A stretch of DNA of 64,000 bases from Phallusia mammillata. Taxonomy: Eukaryota; Chordata; Ascidiacea; Phlebobranchia; Ascidiidae. The stretch covers positions 62,001-126,000 of the forward strand of contig QLIY01000392.1 in the NCBI GenBank assembly GCA_003260075.1, given 5' to 3'. Position 1 is the first letter of the stretch. Every line of letters starts with the position of its first letter. Shown piece by piece: positions 1 through 13,466 of this stretch. The notes beneath the pieces are model-generated. The model made no database searches, was not told where the DNA came from, and was given only the letters and a program-made list of their open reading frames with translations. The position numbers and the translations under genes were made by a program.

Positions 1-3000
1 TGTATGGAGGCACGAAACTCACTCATGCCTGAACGTGCTCAGGCACTTGTTTGGTTTTAATTGACGCTAAAAACGTACAACCACGAAACTACCGATCCAA
101 ATGCAGCAGGTATCAAGTGTAGCGAGTATTCCAGCATGTATTCAGAGAACGACTTCTAGACTGAATTTCTCCACACGTTTTGCTATTTAAAGCTGTTGTT
201 TTGACTTTGCGTGCGGTTTGTGGTCATATGGCTTCGCTGATTAGCTTGAGGGCTTAAGATTTTTGGATTAGTACATTTTTTAAAAGTCGTGTCCAAGCGG
301 ACAATGCGCTCATCAAGATCTAAACAAAACAATTTAACGCTTTTACAAGAGCATGTAACAAATTTGTGTAGTCATTGCGAAAATAAACTAAACGTAGTTT
401 GAAGAAAACCGCACTCGTTTGATGTAAGATTCGTTGTGATTTCCATATCGATTAATCGAATCAACGGCGTATGAATTCAGTTTTCCCACAGCTTTGTCCT
501 GTGCCCGACACGTGACAACATGTTGTCCGCAATGTCATCGTCGAGACAAGGTTTCCCGAAATGATACAGGTCTTCAATCCGTTTACATTCACTCTCCACA
601 CGTGCCGACACTTCTTCCCGTTGTGTCAACTCGCTTTTGGCGGCCACAAGCAACGAGCCACGCGGAAACGAAACCTCCATTCTGTAACACCTGTTATAGA
701 CGCGAATCATTTAGCTTTGTCTGTCTTGGCGCGCGAAAGGCGATTACCACTTGCGGTCGTATTTCAATCAAGGAATTAATCGGACATGTTTTGACAATTT
801 GTGTTTATCCATTGTATGACTCTTGTTTGTGGTAAGGCGCGATGAGCATCCATCATCTTATTTACCTCATCTCCACATGTCGCAATCTTGGTAAAAATGT
901 GCATCCAATTCAAAGCAATTTATCCACTTATGCATTAAAAAACTCGATTTTGCAAAGCAGAGCAATTCTGTACGTGAGAAACCGGTATCATCAACTGCGA
1001 AAAATATGCCCGAGGAGGTTGCCTCGTGAGAACCGACTTGATAACGTAAACTCTGTATTCATGGTTCAAAAACATCGCAACCACGACTTTTGTCAGCGGA
1101 TGCCCGTGTGGTTTACGGGATGTCCGAGAAAGTGTTGCAAATAATTGCCCTTACAAGACCGCGATTTCGGGTTCCCGAACGATGCTGTCTTTCTTTAATT
1201 CGTGATTAGTTTATTTATTTTATTTGTCACTTGGAATTAAACGACGGTCCAAGTTTTTTTTAATTATATTTTGCTACCTCGATGTCAAGTTGTCCTGGAA
1301 AACTATTTGAATAATTACGGGTCTGGGTTTTTTTATGACAAGCAAAAAAGCATTTAGGATGACAAAGATATCAATTTAATATTCACCAAGCTGAAATTTC
1401 CCATAAAGCAGGATACCATTATAAAATCTGCTTATTATTGCGTTTTTTAAAAACAATTTTCTGTTTGTAAAACAACAACATAAAAAGTAACTTAACCATA
1501 TTTTAAAGGAAAAATCAACGAAGAAAGTCTTCCTGATAAGTGGCAATGGGTGATGTCATAGTTTACATATTGCTCGAATGTCCATTTTATTATGATGGTG
1601 TCGATTGTGTACGACGATACGTTTTTTTAAACGTCTTCATAGGTTGTGATTCACGACTCAGGTGTGAGAATTGGCATTCCAACAGACTTTCAAGGGATTC
1701 CACACAAAACCCGTGATTCACCCTGAAGAGTTGGTTGGACCCAACACCCATTACAAGCGTCGGTACTAGAAACACACGCGTTCTGATGTGAAAGCTCCTG
1801 TCCCAAATTGTTTTCTTGGACCAACAGAGGACGATGTTTGTGTTGTCGCTGACATTTTCGAGTCGCGTTTTTGCTTGCTCATTGAGGCGGAGGCTATCAA
1901 GGCCCGTTGGCGACATATTTATTCATAGATTGTCATTGACTTCTGATGGCCCGTGACGAACCGTCCAGCTCCCTTGCTTGAAGGCAAACTCGCTTTGATC
2001 TTTTGTGCTCACCATAGCAGGTGTAACAACAGGCTTGTTTTGGCAAATAGCTGAAACGTCGCGCATTTGCGCTCTATACCTGCCCATTAGTTCTAATTGC
2101 CAAATTAGGTAGTCTAACCTGAATTCCAACTATTTTATCAGATATCAAGAATTCTACATTTTTAAATGTAACTTCTTTCCGTCATATCGCCAGTTTCACA
2201 CATTACACACTTACTGTAAAAACATTTTTGGCGTTAAAAAATACGCTCCATTTCCTTTGTGTACAATTAACTAATTTACTTACTCTGTACGGCCGTTTTA
2301 AGACGCCGACATCGGTGTCGTAAAGTTACGAAAATCGCTTGGCGCTATTTCCTGTCGCTTTGATGCCTTTCTGTCCATATGTGCGCGTCTAGCTAGAAAA
2401 CATTTGTTGCTCTCATATACTTCTGAACTATATGGATTTCCGCTTCATTCAAAACTTCATGGGAACTGGACTTTCGTGTCCTTATTAAACATAGCACATG
2501 AAAATAATTTTCGCGCTTTATTTTATTGTGCAAAATGGCATGATGCTTGCAATACAGTTCACTTAATTGGCCAAGGAAATCAAAAAATGATTTCAAAAAC
2601 ATTCACAAAGCACATTGAAGACCACTGGCGTATCATAGAAGTGAAGACAACTTGGAACGAATTACTCACACACGTTGGCACACATAGGTAACAATATTCA
2701 GAAAAATAAAGGAAATCTACACGTATATAAATAGTACGCCACATCTTCTCGAGAACAATAAAATTCGGGTGAAGAAACAATAAATAAACGAGACGGCAAT
2801 GATTCGCTAGTAAAGTTCTTAGTCTGCTGCTACACAACCTTTAAAAATCGTTGCCTTATTTTTGAAAATCGGTGTAGGAAAATATTTTTGTCATTTCAAT
2901 ATCATTTAAACGACATTTTATAAAGGAAAATATAAAAGAAAAAAGACGGCACAGTGTATAAGATAACAAAAAGTTTTCGTTTGAGAAATAAAGAAGAGGT

Positions 3001-3438
3001 CAACAAAAAATAGTATGTGTGTCTACCCACCCAACCTACCGACGAAGAGTTCAGAAAGTGTTGCACAACAGCAGCTTTTTGTGTCATGACCCAAACACTC
3101 CAAAACAATTCATCGGGACAATATGCTTGTCATGAAAATATTAATTACACGGACACGGACAAAGGGCAGTGCTCATCGCATTATTTGACACAAAACTTAA
3201 AGTCGGTTGCGGTAAATAAAAAAGTATTTGACATAGAAATTCCTTTCTTAGTATTTTTGCGCGTTTTTGATGATACTTTTTGTTATGAGATATGTTTTTC
3301 GTGCCTTTTTCCCGCGGCATGGTTTTAAGTCAATTCGCTCCACGTCACTTTTGACGCCAACTCTGAACTTCCAAGGGGATCGGTACAAGGACCGCATAAC
3401 CGAAGTTTATATTTGCCTTCTGGTTAGCTAACCCGCTA
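1..3438. other. Intergenic, no gene recognised
   Basis: This stretch lies 3' of the FGF gene. Open frames up to about 110 codons occur on both strands, but none shows a recognisable domain, a convincing splice chain or biased composition. Part of it near 3,438 is probably FGF 3' untranslated sequence. The DNA is fairly rich in CpG compared with the middle of the window. No RNA gene or repeat family was recognised. Confidence 0.5.
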
Positions 3439-6200
3439 TCACCGATTGTCTATCCGTCGAGGCAACCATTGGGCGTTCTTCTTTCTCCAGGACGTCTTGC
3501 GTCCCCGCTTTGGTCGCCCCTTTTTAGTCAGGGCCAGAAAGAAACCCCTTCGCCTCCGATGATCGCTGTACATGTTTGACGCGTACGAACTGTACCGGTT
3601 CTCTTCCAGATTCACGCGGAACGCACATTCCACAAGGTAGGAACGCTGAAAAATAAAAACAAGCCCTGTTAACTAAATATTCCCACGAAAGTCGAAACCC
3701 AGCTGCACAAACTCGCACTGAAAGTCCGCTATCTGCGGACAAAGCCATGTGAAAGCTGGCAGACATTCGGCCGGCTCTTGCTAACGGTTGTTCTGTCTAC
3801 CACAGCATTCACAAGGTTTTGGTTTCAAGTGACCGGCACGTGAAAACAAAAAGTCGGCGTTTGTTTAAGTTGTCTGGCGACATGTGTAGGGCCGCGCGTG
3901 CAAATACAGTGCTAACCACAACCAACTTGTTCCAATTTAAAATTGGATACAAACAATACTATAAAAACCCGAAACCACGGAAGTTAATTGTGACAAATTG
4001 CTCACTGTGTACATTTATGTTTTTTATGGCATAATTCTATTTTTATTCACAGCTCGCCGCTTTGTGATATTGCACGATTGCCCCAACTCCCGGCATGAAC
4101 ACGCAATATTACTTGACGTCAGGCCTTTCTCCGTTTTCAAGTACCATCGAATGGCAAATGAAACACTAGTTTAGCTTTTGGCACAAAGTGTGCACCCATT
4201 GTTATCTGACTCAATAGGAAGGCTTATTAGGTCATAATCTCAATTTTGGTGGCTTGTCACGATTTGGCTTTCAAAGATTCAAGTCAGGCAGCTATTTGAA
4301 GCAAATTACAGTTTAGGATTTGGTATGTCAAACTAAATAAAGGACTAAGGATAGTTGTTCAGTGTAAGGTCAGTTTACAATCGGGTTACCATTTCTGTCA
4401 ACGCTTTTAATTCTCGCGTGCACTTTTAGTTGGCATTTCGGATTAGGCACTTAAATTATCGAATGTGGAAACTGCAAGTAGCCAGGGCGCATTTTGCTTT
4501 TTTGTCAACATTTTTGGTAACAACTTGCTTATTCAGTTTTGTGTACTTGACTGATTTCAACGTACTTATATTTGCGTCCAAAAAAGTTAAAATAAGTTAC
4601 ATCATCGTTGGGGAATTTGTCACACAATTGGTGACAAAATCTCCATATGGGGTCCGTTTATTATTCGCTGCGCGATGGCGGCTTGAAGTGGGAAAACTTT
4701 TGCTATTCTGCGACTCTATGGCGTGAAAAACCGTCGTTGGCGAGCGAACGTCATTTGTTTCCACAGCCATGTATTGTGTGGACGCTACAAGCAGTTCAAA
4801 AGTCGGATGAAACAAACTCGGCTTAATGTGTCATCCGCGTATACTAGAATTGCGCAAGAGCCGCTGAAATGCAGCAAATCCAACGACGAACAATAACTGC
4901 GCTGTTTGGTAAAGGACGTCGCACAAACTTGATCGTACTGATTAATGACGCAGAATTGGTTAGAGGAGTATGGCCAGCTGCATAACAGTAAACATTGAGG
5001 TGACGATTGATACATTCATGCGGCGATTAAAACCGATGAGTTTATAAAATCGTAATATTTCGAAACTTTACATGGTAACCATTATCTATTGGTAATGTTT
5101 TCGGGTTTATCTTTCGTTGTCGACCTTGGTGTTGAACGTTGCGGTAATGCCTCAAGTCAATAATCTGGGAAAACATGCTCATTTCTTTCATAATTTTATG
5201 TTTTGAATAGTGAATGACGCCTGGGGTTAAAACCATACCGAGGAGTGAAAATTGAAAACAAACGACCATTACGCGGACAAAAACGTGTCGTTGTGTCCGG
5301 CTACTTTGTCCAAGGTGGTCGTGCGTTTCTCGTGTTTTCTTGTTGGCTCATTGGCCCAGGCACGCGACAACTACACGATAAACATCCTGCTCCGCATGCG
5401 GAGCTACACGAGTTTTACCCCCAGGTAGAATGTTGTGACAGAAATAAGATATTTTGTGTCATCGAATTATTGTCGCGAGTGTATTGGGAGGCTGCGTGTC
5501 AGTTGAAAAACCTGCCTTTGAAACGCAACGCCAATTTGATCCGTCGCAAGCACTTTAACGATCAAAATTCGTCTTCGCAAATCACCCCTCTATCAAATGT
5601 ACAAATCTTTGTAGCTTGAAAAACCTTAAATTTTATCAAGCTCCAAAGATTTTTTAGTAATATTTACAGAACTGTCGTCAAAAATAATATGTTGTGTAAG
5701 TTTTGGCGTTTGAACATTGCCGCCGTCACGAGGTATTTACTTGAGAGAGAATTCTCTATTTTCCCGATCTTCGAAGGCGTTCCGAAACAGGTTTCGCCCA
5801 TTTCGGTATCGGATTTCCCGCTACTGTTTTGGCAACAGAGGGAACATGGTCACCGTGCTTTGTTTTTTAGTTATTAGCTGCCATAGGTTTTCCCGGATTG
5901 CCTTTTAAGGGACGATTACCTCGAAGTGTAAACTTTAGTGCAATCTGCATTTTATTGTTTGCGATACGGAGCAAGAAATGTGACAACGGCGCGGTTGTAC
6001 TGACGACGATGTTGTTTGAAAGCCGACGTCGGAAAACACGTGAATGCTACTTTGGGAATCGGAAACTAAACACAGTTTTGTGTCCGACACATTGGCTTTG
6101 TTTTTAAAAATATCTTTCGCTTTAGAAATATATATCGGTCATTAAATACGTGGTATGAGCGTTTCAAGATCCATTCATCGCGTAATTAAGTTTAATGTGA

Positions 6201-6262
<62 letters not shown>

Positions 6263-6691
6263 CCGATGATTAGGTTAACCGGATTTGTCCGGTAATGTAG
6301 CTCATGATTTGTTTCAAACTTCAAAGCAAACATTTAGCTTTTTATTTTAATAGTTTTTGTAACGTTAGTTTTGGGTAAAAAGTCACATAAAGAAACAGAA
6401 TCGCACTTACAGTTTAAAAAAGATTAGTACACATAACCTATTAGTGGCACGCGCCGTGTATCGTATTTGAGACCACACAAGAGCCGGGGATTAATACACT
6501 TTGCTTGTGCCGATTGATCTTGGCCAACGAACGAGCTATTTCCTATATTTGTCGGTGCTGGTGACGGTGCGTGACGTTTCTACTTTCTTGTCGTTGCCGA
6601 CCCGCGACGCAGTTGGCCGTTTTCGGGTCGCGCTGGTTCGCGGGCGCCGACTTTGCCCTAGTATTGCCGCTGGCTCGATTTACCGCCAAAG

Positions 6692-6780
<89 letters not shown>

Positions 6781-9700
6781 TAAAAGGTGGTCTCGCGATA
6801 CCAAGTTTGTGCCGCCTGGATAATTGGAAATAAGTTCTTTAATGTTGGTGAACTTACGCTGGTGAAGAGCTTTCCGTCCCGGTTCATGCACAAGTACAGT
6901 TTGTGGGCGACGCTTTGAATCGATACAACACTGATGTCGACGCTAGAAATCTTCATCACGCCTGAAAAAAGAAAGATATTAGTTTACTGACATTGTTTCA
7001 ATGCGCTGGAATTTCGCAGGAATTTTGCTTTCTTTTACCGCGAATGCGCAACAAAACTTAACCGACTTTGATGACAAGGGTACAGTGTATCAAGTTCGCT
7101 TGACAAAGCGGAAGACAACTTAATCTTGATTGTAAATCGATTCTTTGGCTCGTGCAGTGGGTTTTGGTGACGACGTTGCATGTATTTTAACGACACATAG
7201 CATCAGCGAGAGAGCGGTGTTGGCCCTTACCGGTATCGCGTTTCTGTTTGTCGTCAGCTTAACGCCCCACCATCCGCTTCGCTTGTTTTAGGAAGTATCA
7301 AAGTCGCAGCTGATTGTAACAAGGCCGGGTCGTTGGAAAACTATCGCGCGAATTAGAGGCCAATGATTGTCGTGGCTTGTTGGCCCATCAACTACCGCCC
7401 GTGCCCTCCTTTATGCGGCTTTAGCAGTGTATCCAAGCACGCTTGTACGCTGGATTACGTTAACTAAACGCCATAGAGACAGTCACAAATGTTTACGCAT
7501 CCGAATTGTATCATAACCTAATACATGATACATTAAATACCACACGTCAACATGGGTTTAAAGCTGCTAAATTTAGCAGCCAATGTTGGTTGTGCCGTTC
7601 AGCAACTGTCAAAGTTTATCGATTTGAATACTTTCTCGGGGCATTGTCTGTCGCCGCACAAAGCGTCCTCGTGTAAACTTTCCCCTTTCTTTGGACTCGC
7701 GACAAAAATCGGTTTATGGCATAGGTGCAACATCAAAAAATTCTTAGCGCGTCTAGTTTGAAAAACACACGGCAAATCGTCGCCGAAATCTCAGCCCAGC
7801 AAACGATGTGCGTCACTTCTAAAGACAGTCAGGTGAACGCGAGTCAGGCAATGCTTTGTGGCAGTCACTAACAAAATTGACCAACAAGTGTCGCGGAGGT
7901 TCCACGACCATTGTGCGCCAACAAGATTAGCTAGATGTCTGTATTTTTTTGTTTCATTGTCGACACATTGCGTAGCGTCACACGAATGGAGCGCAAAGGT
8001 GTCATCAGGGAATCCGGATTCTGACTCGCTGGTGACCAGACTCATAGGTAACAGAATATGTTTCTTAGTGTAACTAACAAACTTCCCTTCAGTTGAGATG
8101 CGGAGAAACGGTGCCTGCTGACGTCATCAAACAAATTCGCTGCCATGGAAACCAATATCACTGACGACACCCACAGTTATGTCATAACGCAAGATATCCA
8201 CTAATTGAAACGGGTTGTGTTCGTATTGTTTAGCAAACGGGCAACAGGTGAAAAGCAAACTCCGAACATCGCACCACCGCTGTACTGCTTTGTTTCGGTG
8301 GAGTCCTTTATGAAGTGTCGCGTTGCATATTTCCGATTGTTTCGCAGCCTTTCGTTTGATTTAGGGTTTCCGCTCGCCAACTTTGGGCGTCGCCATTTTG
8401 GCGCGGGCGCAGAAGCTAGTTCTCGAACACGCCACATGTTTTTGTTTGCGCCTGACAAAACATTAACGCTATTTTTCAGCCCCACAGTAATTTGTTCGCG
8501 ACATATCGTTGTAATGTGTCACGCTCGAACGCACACGACTAAGTTAGATCGCGGCGCACTTCAAAGCAGAGTTTGACGTACAAGGTGGCCTTTGCCAAAA
8601 CAGGTGTTAGCAGGTGGCGTCCCTGCTTTTTAGGCTGGACTTGTTACATTGCGTTTTTAACTTCACAACGCAAAACGACGTTAGTCGCCACCTGGTCAAT
8701 TCGCCCTAATTTGCGGCACGACGATTTCTATGCTTCGTATAACGTCACGTGTTCTACACATAATTATGAAGTTTGTCATGGAAAGGAATACGTCGATATC
8801 CCATTATTGTCCGCTGTTCGACAAAGATAATGTATCCGGGTGTCAGATCTGCGACTTTATTGTGTGAAGCTGCCGACCACAAACAATGTCGCCTGTGCTT
8901 AGTATTTTACCTGGGGATCGCGTTTCTCGCGTTACATGAACCGTCGCGGCTGGCGCTAATTAATTTTTCGTACATAATCTCCAACAAGCAGAATTACTGT
9001 AAACGCTGTCGATCCCACAATGTTTACGGATTTATGGATGGTTCCGATTTATTGTGGTTTGTTGCCAATTTGCCGACAACGATTACGTCAACAATAAACC
9101 GGCTTTTGCAAATAAAGGAAGATACCTTTATCAACAGTCAACAATTTTACTTTTAAACGCATCCCACAAATATATTTTCATCGTACATGATGTACCGTTT
9201 TCCCCGTGTGTTTAGCCCTGTCGCATTTGCCGGAAACTGCCTGAGCTAAAATAGCCCCAGGACAGCGCCGGGCGCCATGCTGATCACACTAATCGGAAAT
9301 TCCGTGTTTATGTGGTCGCTTCCGCCACGAGCCAAAACCAAAGCGGTAACACGCGCGCTTAGCAACCAAGCTAACGAAGCGTATCCAACGTAACGCTTTT
9401 ACGCTTGTAATGGGGGTAACTCCGTTCACCCAGGTGCGCTGGCTGCGCCCCCGCAACTGTCCACACAGCCGCTAAGGTTTTCATTACTTTTAACTCTACA
9501 TGCCCGCAAAAAGTTGCAGTTACTTTTTTAATTTACTTACTGTCCGCGGTCTCCTTGTGTCGAGCACGGATGTCCCCGTTTCGGCGGATCTCCAAATGAT
9601 AACCTTTGCCGATGGGGCAGTATAAACGTCTCTCCCGAACTGTTCCCTGCAAATGTCCTAGGTCTTGTTGATACCTGTGGTTTAAAATCTTTCTTAAATC

Positions 9701-9913
9701 TTCGGCCCCAACTTCAAAGTCACTTATATGATCAGTGTATACAGTCTTGAAGGGCATTTTCATTGTCGGTATCGTATGTGTGTTTTTTCTCGGTCGGTGT
9801 TTTCTGTTCATTCGTGACCGATTCTTGCGGCGAGGATAGGTCGCGACAAGGTCGACCAAGAGAAGAATCAAAATCAGTGTCAAACACACGTTCTGTCTGG
9901 AGCAAAATCGCAT
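3439..9913 (-). CDS. Secreted fibroblast growth factor, FGF4/5/6-like
   Basis: Secreted FGF ligand for receptor tyrosine kinases. Three coding exons, complement(9541-9913, 6858-6961, 3439-3645), give about 227 aa. Exon 1 starts MRFCSRQNVC, followed by a leucine-rich hydrophobic segment (signal peptide) and a very basic KNRSRMNRKHRPRK stretch, then the beta-trefoil opening RRLYCPIGKGYHLEI. Exon 2 is exactly 104 bp, the length typical of FGF genes, and encodes VVSIQSVAHKLYLCMNRDGK. Exon 3 carries ENRYSSYASNMY and LALTKKGRPKRG. All splice sites are GT-AG and phases match (1, then 0). The core looks closest to the FGF4/5/6 group; this subfamily call is from recalled vertebrate sequences only. An upstream in-frame ATG at 10036 would add 41 residues, but the start at 9913 puts the signal peptide at the N terminus. 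Introns are long (2.6 and 3.2 kb), and the second contains two poly-G tracts. Confidence 0.9.
6203..6261. repeat. Poly-G tract, 59 nt
   Basis: Uninterrupted run of G inside FGF intron 2. No direct repeat of the flanks was seen on either side. It could be a true G-quadruplex-prone homopolymer or a sequencing/assembly product; the length is improbable for ordinary DNA of this composition. Confidence 0.95.
6693..6777. repeat. Poly-G tract, 85 nt
   Basis: Second uninterrupted G run in FGF intron 2, about 80 bp from FGF exon 2. It generates spurious poly-glycine and poly-proline open frames on the two strands. The flanking sequences are not copies of each other, unlike the short tracts between 25 and 61 kb. 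Confidence 0.95.
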
Positions 9914-11646
9914 TTTTGAAGCTCTTCGTTTTGTCGATCGGATTCTAAAACCGTTTAGGCGATGTTCCGAATTCAGCGAAATTCCTTCTTTCTGGTCTTG
10001 TACTAATCCCAAAACAGTCTTCTTGTCATCGCACACAAACGCTAAATTAATACCCTATTCTTTTTTACGCTTTATATTTGTGGGTGCTTTCCTGAAAAAG
10101 TGCATATTTGTAAAAATCTTTCATGTTTTTATCTCATAACTTCCAAAAAGAAATTGATGCCGACATAAGTTTCTGGGCTTCCGCGTTGCCAGGCGCCCGC
10201 AGAGGTTTGACCGAAACGCTGAGCGAAATTCTTTAAAAACCGTCGCTCGAGGAAGAAAAAATACTCGGGGCTATATGTTTCAGCATTGCCGATGTCTGAA
10301 GCTGAGGAGCGCGCGAGAGCGGCTGAGATGAGAAAAAATGGCACGTCGCTTATTTCCGGGGCTGGCTGCATGTGCTCACACAAGCTTACCTGCCAATTAA
10401 CGTAACTGACTAACCAATGAGACCTTGCGTAACCCACGATTCGAAATACTGCAGCTTGAGCACCTGTTGCGTTATGCCATAAATAAAATTATGGTCTCAC
10501 ATTTTGTTCTCATGCATTTTATCCCAAGCTGCTGTGGCGCAAAATTAGGTACTCACGTCACCAACTCGAACCCGTGTCTAATACTAGCTTACGACGGTTA
10601 CCACTGGACCTCTTGCTCCACTAAATGAATTCCTCAGCATTGTTTTGATGAAATTCCACTCCTGTCAGAGAAACCGTGTGTTCTTTAGAAGACCGATGTA
10701 ACAAAAGCTTCAAACCTTCTGCTCCGACATAGGCCATCCAAGTTTGACAGATTACTTTTCCTCTGAGTAACCATTTCGCCCGTTGCCGTTTCGATGATGT
10801 AAGTGATTCAGATCCCAATCTGGTTGTGATTGAATAACAGCGAGATGGTCGCCATATTAGGACGCAACTTCTCCATTCCTTGCCTTCATCTTGGATTTCC
10901 TTTCAAAAAGCCGCCGCGTCATTTTTAGTACAGATTACGGAATCTGATGCATGGAATTAAACTTGCCCTTCTAAATCGTTGTTCAAAGACCGCAGTAATG
11001 TGTTGGTGTCGACAGGGTACTGGAGAAATTTTATCAGTTGTTAATGTGGTGCCACAACAAGCCCTGTTTGTTTTGCCGCTATTTTAGAGGGCCTAGTTTT
11101 TTTCTCGTTACGCCAGGAGAGCTTTGTAGCTCGCGACACGACATGTTCGGCCCAGCTGAGCACAATGCCCCTTCGGTTACCATTCAAAACAACGGGCGTA
11201 TGCTGGTCCGATAATGTATGTTCCTAACTTATATCTAGTTTCGAATCGTTCGCTCATACCTCAGCCGCACGGTGTGGCTTCGAATTGGATCAAGTTACCG
11301 AAGGTCAAATTACTGGCTTAAGTTTTGCCAATATGTCCTTCAATTCTTAGGTGGCAAGTTATATTTGAAGAGGTATAGAAATGATTACTCGGATACGTCA
11401 ATAGCGGTTTGTACTATGATGAATTGAAGTGAAACGTGCTGTGTGTTTACTTTGGTTGACGACGAGATCGTAAAACGCGGTACATCGTTCGTGTGGGGAA
11501 TTTACATTATGTCAGCAGTGTGAGTTAACCAGCGCAGCAGTGCCAGTTCAATTCAAACTATTCGCTTGGTATTTACAGTTTGTTACATATTTCATTATTA
11601 TAGATTGTATACTGTTAGAAGTGCCGACAAACTGCAGCAAATAAAC
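9914..11646. other. Intergenic: FGF upstream region to calmodulin-like gene
   Basis: Holds the probable FGF promoter and 5' untranslated sequence (minus strand) and the 5' flank of the calmodulin-like gene. No further gene was recognised. Open frames at about 10.1-10.4 kb and 10.6-10.8 kb lack domain or splice support. Confidence 0.45.
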
Positions 11647-12105
11647 ATGGCAGATCAGTTAACTGAAGAGCAAATAGCTGAATTTAAAAGTGCATATAAG
11701 GCGTACGCTAAAGAAGAGGATGGACCAGTTTTAAACAAGGACATTGGTACTGTAATTCGTTCCCTTGGATTCTATCCATCCGAAGCGGACCTTGCAGCCA
11801 TAATCGAAGAAGCAGACGCTGAAGGAATGGGTTGGATTGACATTGCTGATTTTCTCAACGTCATGGCAAAGAGAAGCAAGGAACCAATCTTTACTGAAGA
11901 CGATATTCGGGAAGCATTTCGTGTCTTTGACAAGGAGGCAAATGGCTTTATTGCAGCGGCCGAACTCCGACAGGTGATGACTACGATTGGCGAAGTCCTC
12001 ACTGAAGAGGAAGTAGATGAAATGATCCGGAATTCAGAAGTGGACGGAGACGGACAAGTAAACTATGAAGAGTTCGTTACACGCATGATGGCCAAGCAAC
12101 AGTGA
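11647..12105 (+). CDS. Calmodulin-like EF-hand protein (intronless)
   Basis: Single-exon gene of 152 aa, close to calmodulin's 149, with the calmodulin-type start [14 protein letters not shown]. It has four EF-hand units, but the first two loops are degenerate. Loop 1 (about residues 22-33) lacks the acidic ligand pattern. Loop 2 (57-68, [12 protein letters not shown]) has Met at position 5 and ends in Asp. Loop 3 (95-106, [12 protein letters not shown]) and loop 4 (131-142, [12 protein letters not shown]) look able to bind calcium, although loop 4 starts with Glu instead of Asp. The C-lobe is therefore the likely sensor. An in-frame ATG at 11566 lies upstream; the start at 11647 is chosen from alignment to calmodulin. 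Lack of introns suggests origin by retroposition of a calmodulin mRNA. It could also be called a divergent troponin-C-like protein, but the start and linker favour calmodulin. Confidence 0.9.
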   Translation: MADQLTEEQIAEFKSAYKAYAKEEDGPVLNKDIGTVIRSLGFYPSEADLAAIIEEADAEGMGWIDIADFLNVMAKRSKEPIFTEDDIREAFRVFDKEANGFIAAAELRQVMTTIGEVLTEEEVDEMIRNSEVDGDGQVNYEEFVTRMMAKQQ

Positions 12106-13466
12106 CGTTTTTCACAACCTAATATATTTCATGGACTACTTGTAGTTTTTCTGCATTGTCAACAGTGATTTCTACTCAGCGGCGAATATACACTGCTGCG
12201 ATTCGCCAGGTTTTATTGTGCAAGATTTACTACATGTCGTACATTCTTTTGGAAAAAAGTTTTATATTTACGTAATGAAAACAAAGAGATTTCCAAACAC
12301 ACGTACTGTATTATTCGTTTGTAATTTTAAACAGATCACGACTATTTCTGGTAGCGTTGAGTGCATTAGACACTTTGTGACGGGACAAACGAGTGGAATG
12401 CTGTTTATCTCTGTTGTTTTGTGCGGGGACTTGCTCGACAGGAACTCTTTGACGTCAACTGCCAACGATACCCTGTGGAAATTGGTGTCCAGTTTAAGAA
12501 AACAATTTAGGACGGGCGAGCTCCAGAAATATCGTTATGTTTTAAACAATTGAGGGCAAATGGCGACATGGCAGGAAGTATAGCGTCGGTGAGATGAGAG
12601 CCAGCGTAGTGACAGACTTGTCTTGCTATGTTAACAAAACATCACACAACAAAGGGTAACAAGCAATTGGAGTGGGATACGCACGAGCCAAGAGATTCGA
12701 TTGCGAGTGTTAATTGTTATCTCAAATTATTCTCGGTCGCAAAATGGAGGGTGGGTCCTCAACAGTAAGGCGTTTACTTTGAACCGGTGAAAAACATTTA
12801 GTGACACATCGATCCGCGGTCGAGGTGATAACTTTGAGGCTCCGCTGATTCAACAGTTTTATCTGCTACGTTAATAAACAATCCCTAAATTACATTTTGG
12901 TCTAGACATTAGGCTACTTTGATTCGAACAATTTAAACACTTGCAAACATTTTGTCATAAACTTGATAGATTCCAGTGTCACAACCCTAAACTCACAAAA
13001 AATGATGTATATTGAGCAACTTTATTTCGTGTAGTTTAGTATCTCATCGACGTCATCGTGACTAAATTGATTTTATCAAAGGAATACAGTATATAAATTG
13101 TTTGAAAGCCGAACCTAGTTTTAGAAAATCACGGGTAAAACATGCCAGCCCAAAACGGTAGTGGATAACAAATTATTTAGGTCCTCTATAATTTTTGGCT
13201 GCCCATAATTAAAAAAGTGGCCCAATAGTAAATTCACTTTAAACTGGACTATGTGAGCAAATTTCTATGTTTCTCTTAACCTCAAAGTTTTAGTCACGCA
13301 CGAGTAACTACAGAAATAAACTCAACAACAAATGTTTCTGGCGTTTCTGCGACAAACTGCAACTGTTAAGTGTAAACTGTGAATTTATTCCGTATTGGTG
13401 TGGTACAAAACCCAATACTATCTCAAGAAGTTGTTTTAAAACATCAAGATTGTGACAGTCGTCATT
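12106..13466. other. Intergenic, no gene recognised
   Basis: Contains the 3' flank of the calmodulin-like gene and the promoter side of ESS2. A 111-codon open frame at 12218-12553 has no recognisable domain and no intron context, and I do not call it. Base composition shifts from CpG-rich to AT-rich, CpG-poor across this stretch. Confidence 0.45.

Noticed and set aside
494-1144. Open frames of 100-113 codons near the window start
   Set aside because: No recognisable motifs, no splice continuation, and overlapping frames on both strands of similar length; expected by chance.
6501-6891. Poly-glycine and poly-proline open frames across the G tract
   Set aside because: The frames exist only because a homopolymer has no stop codon; flanks show no coding features on either strand.
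12218-12553. 111-codon frame downstream of the calmodulin-like gene
   Set aside because: Composition and lack of any domain or homology suggest 3' flank, not a gene.
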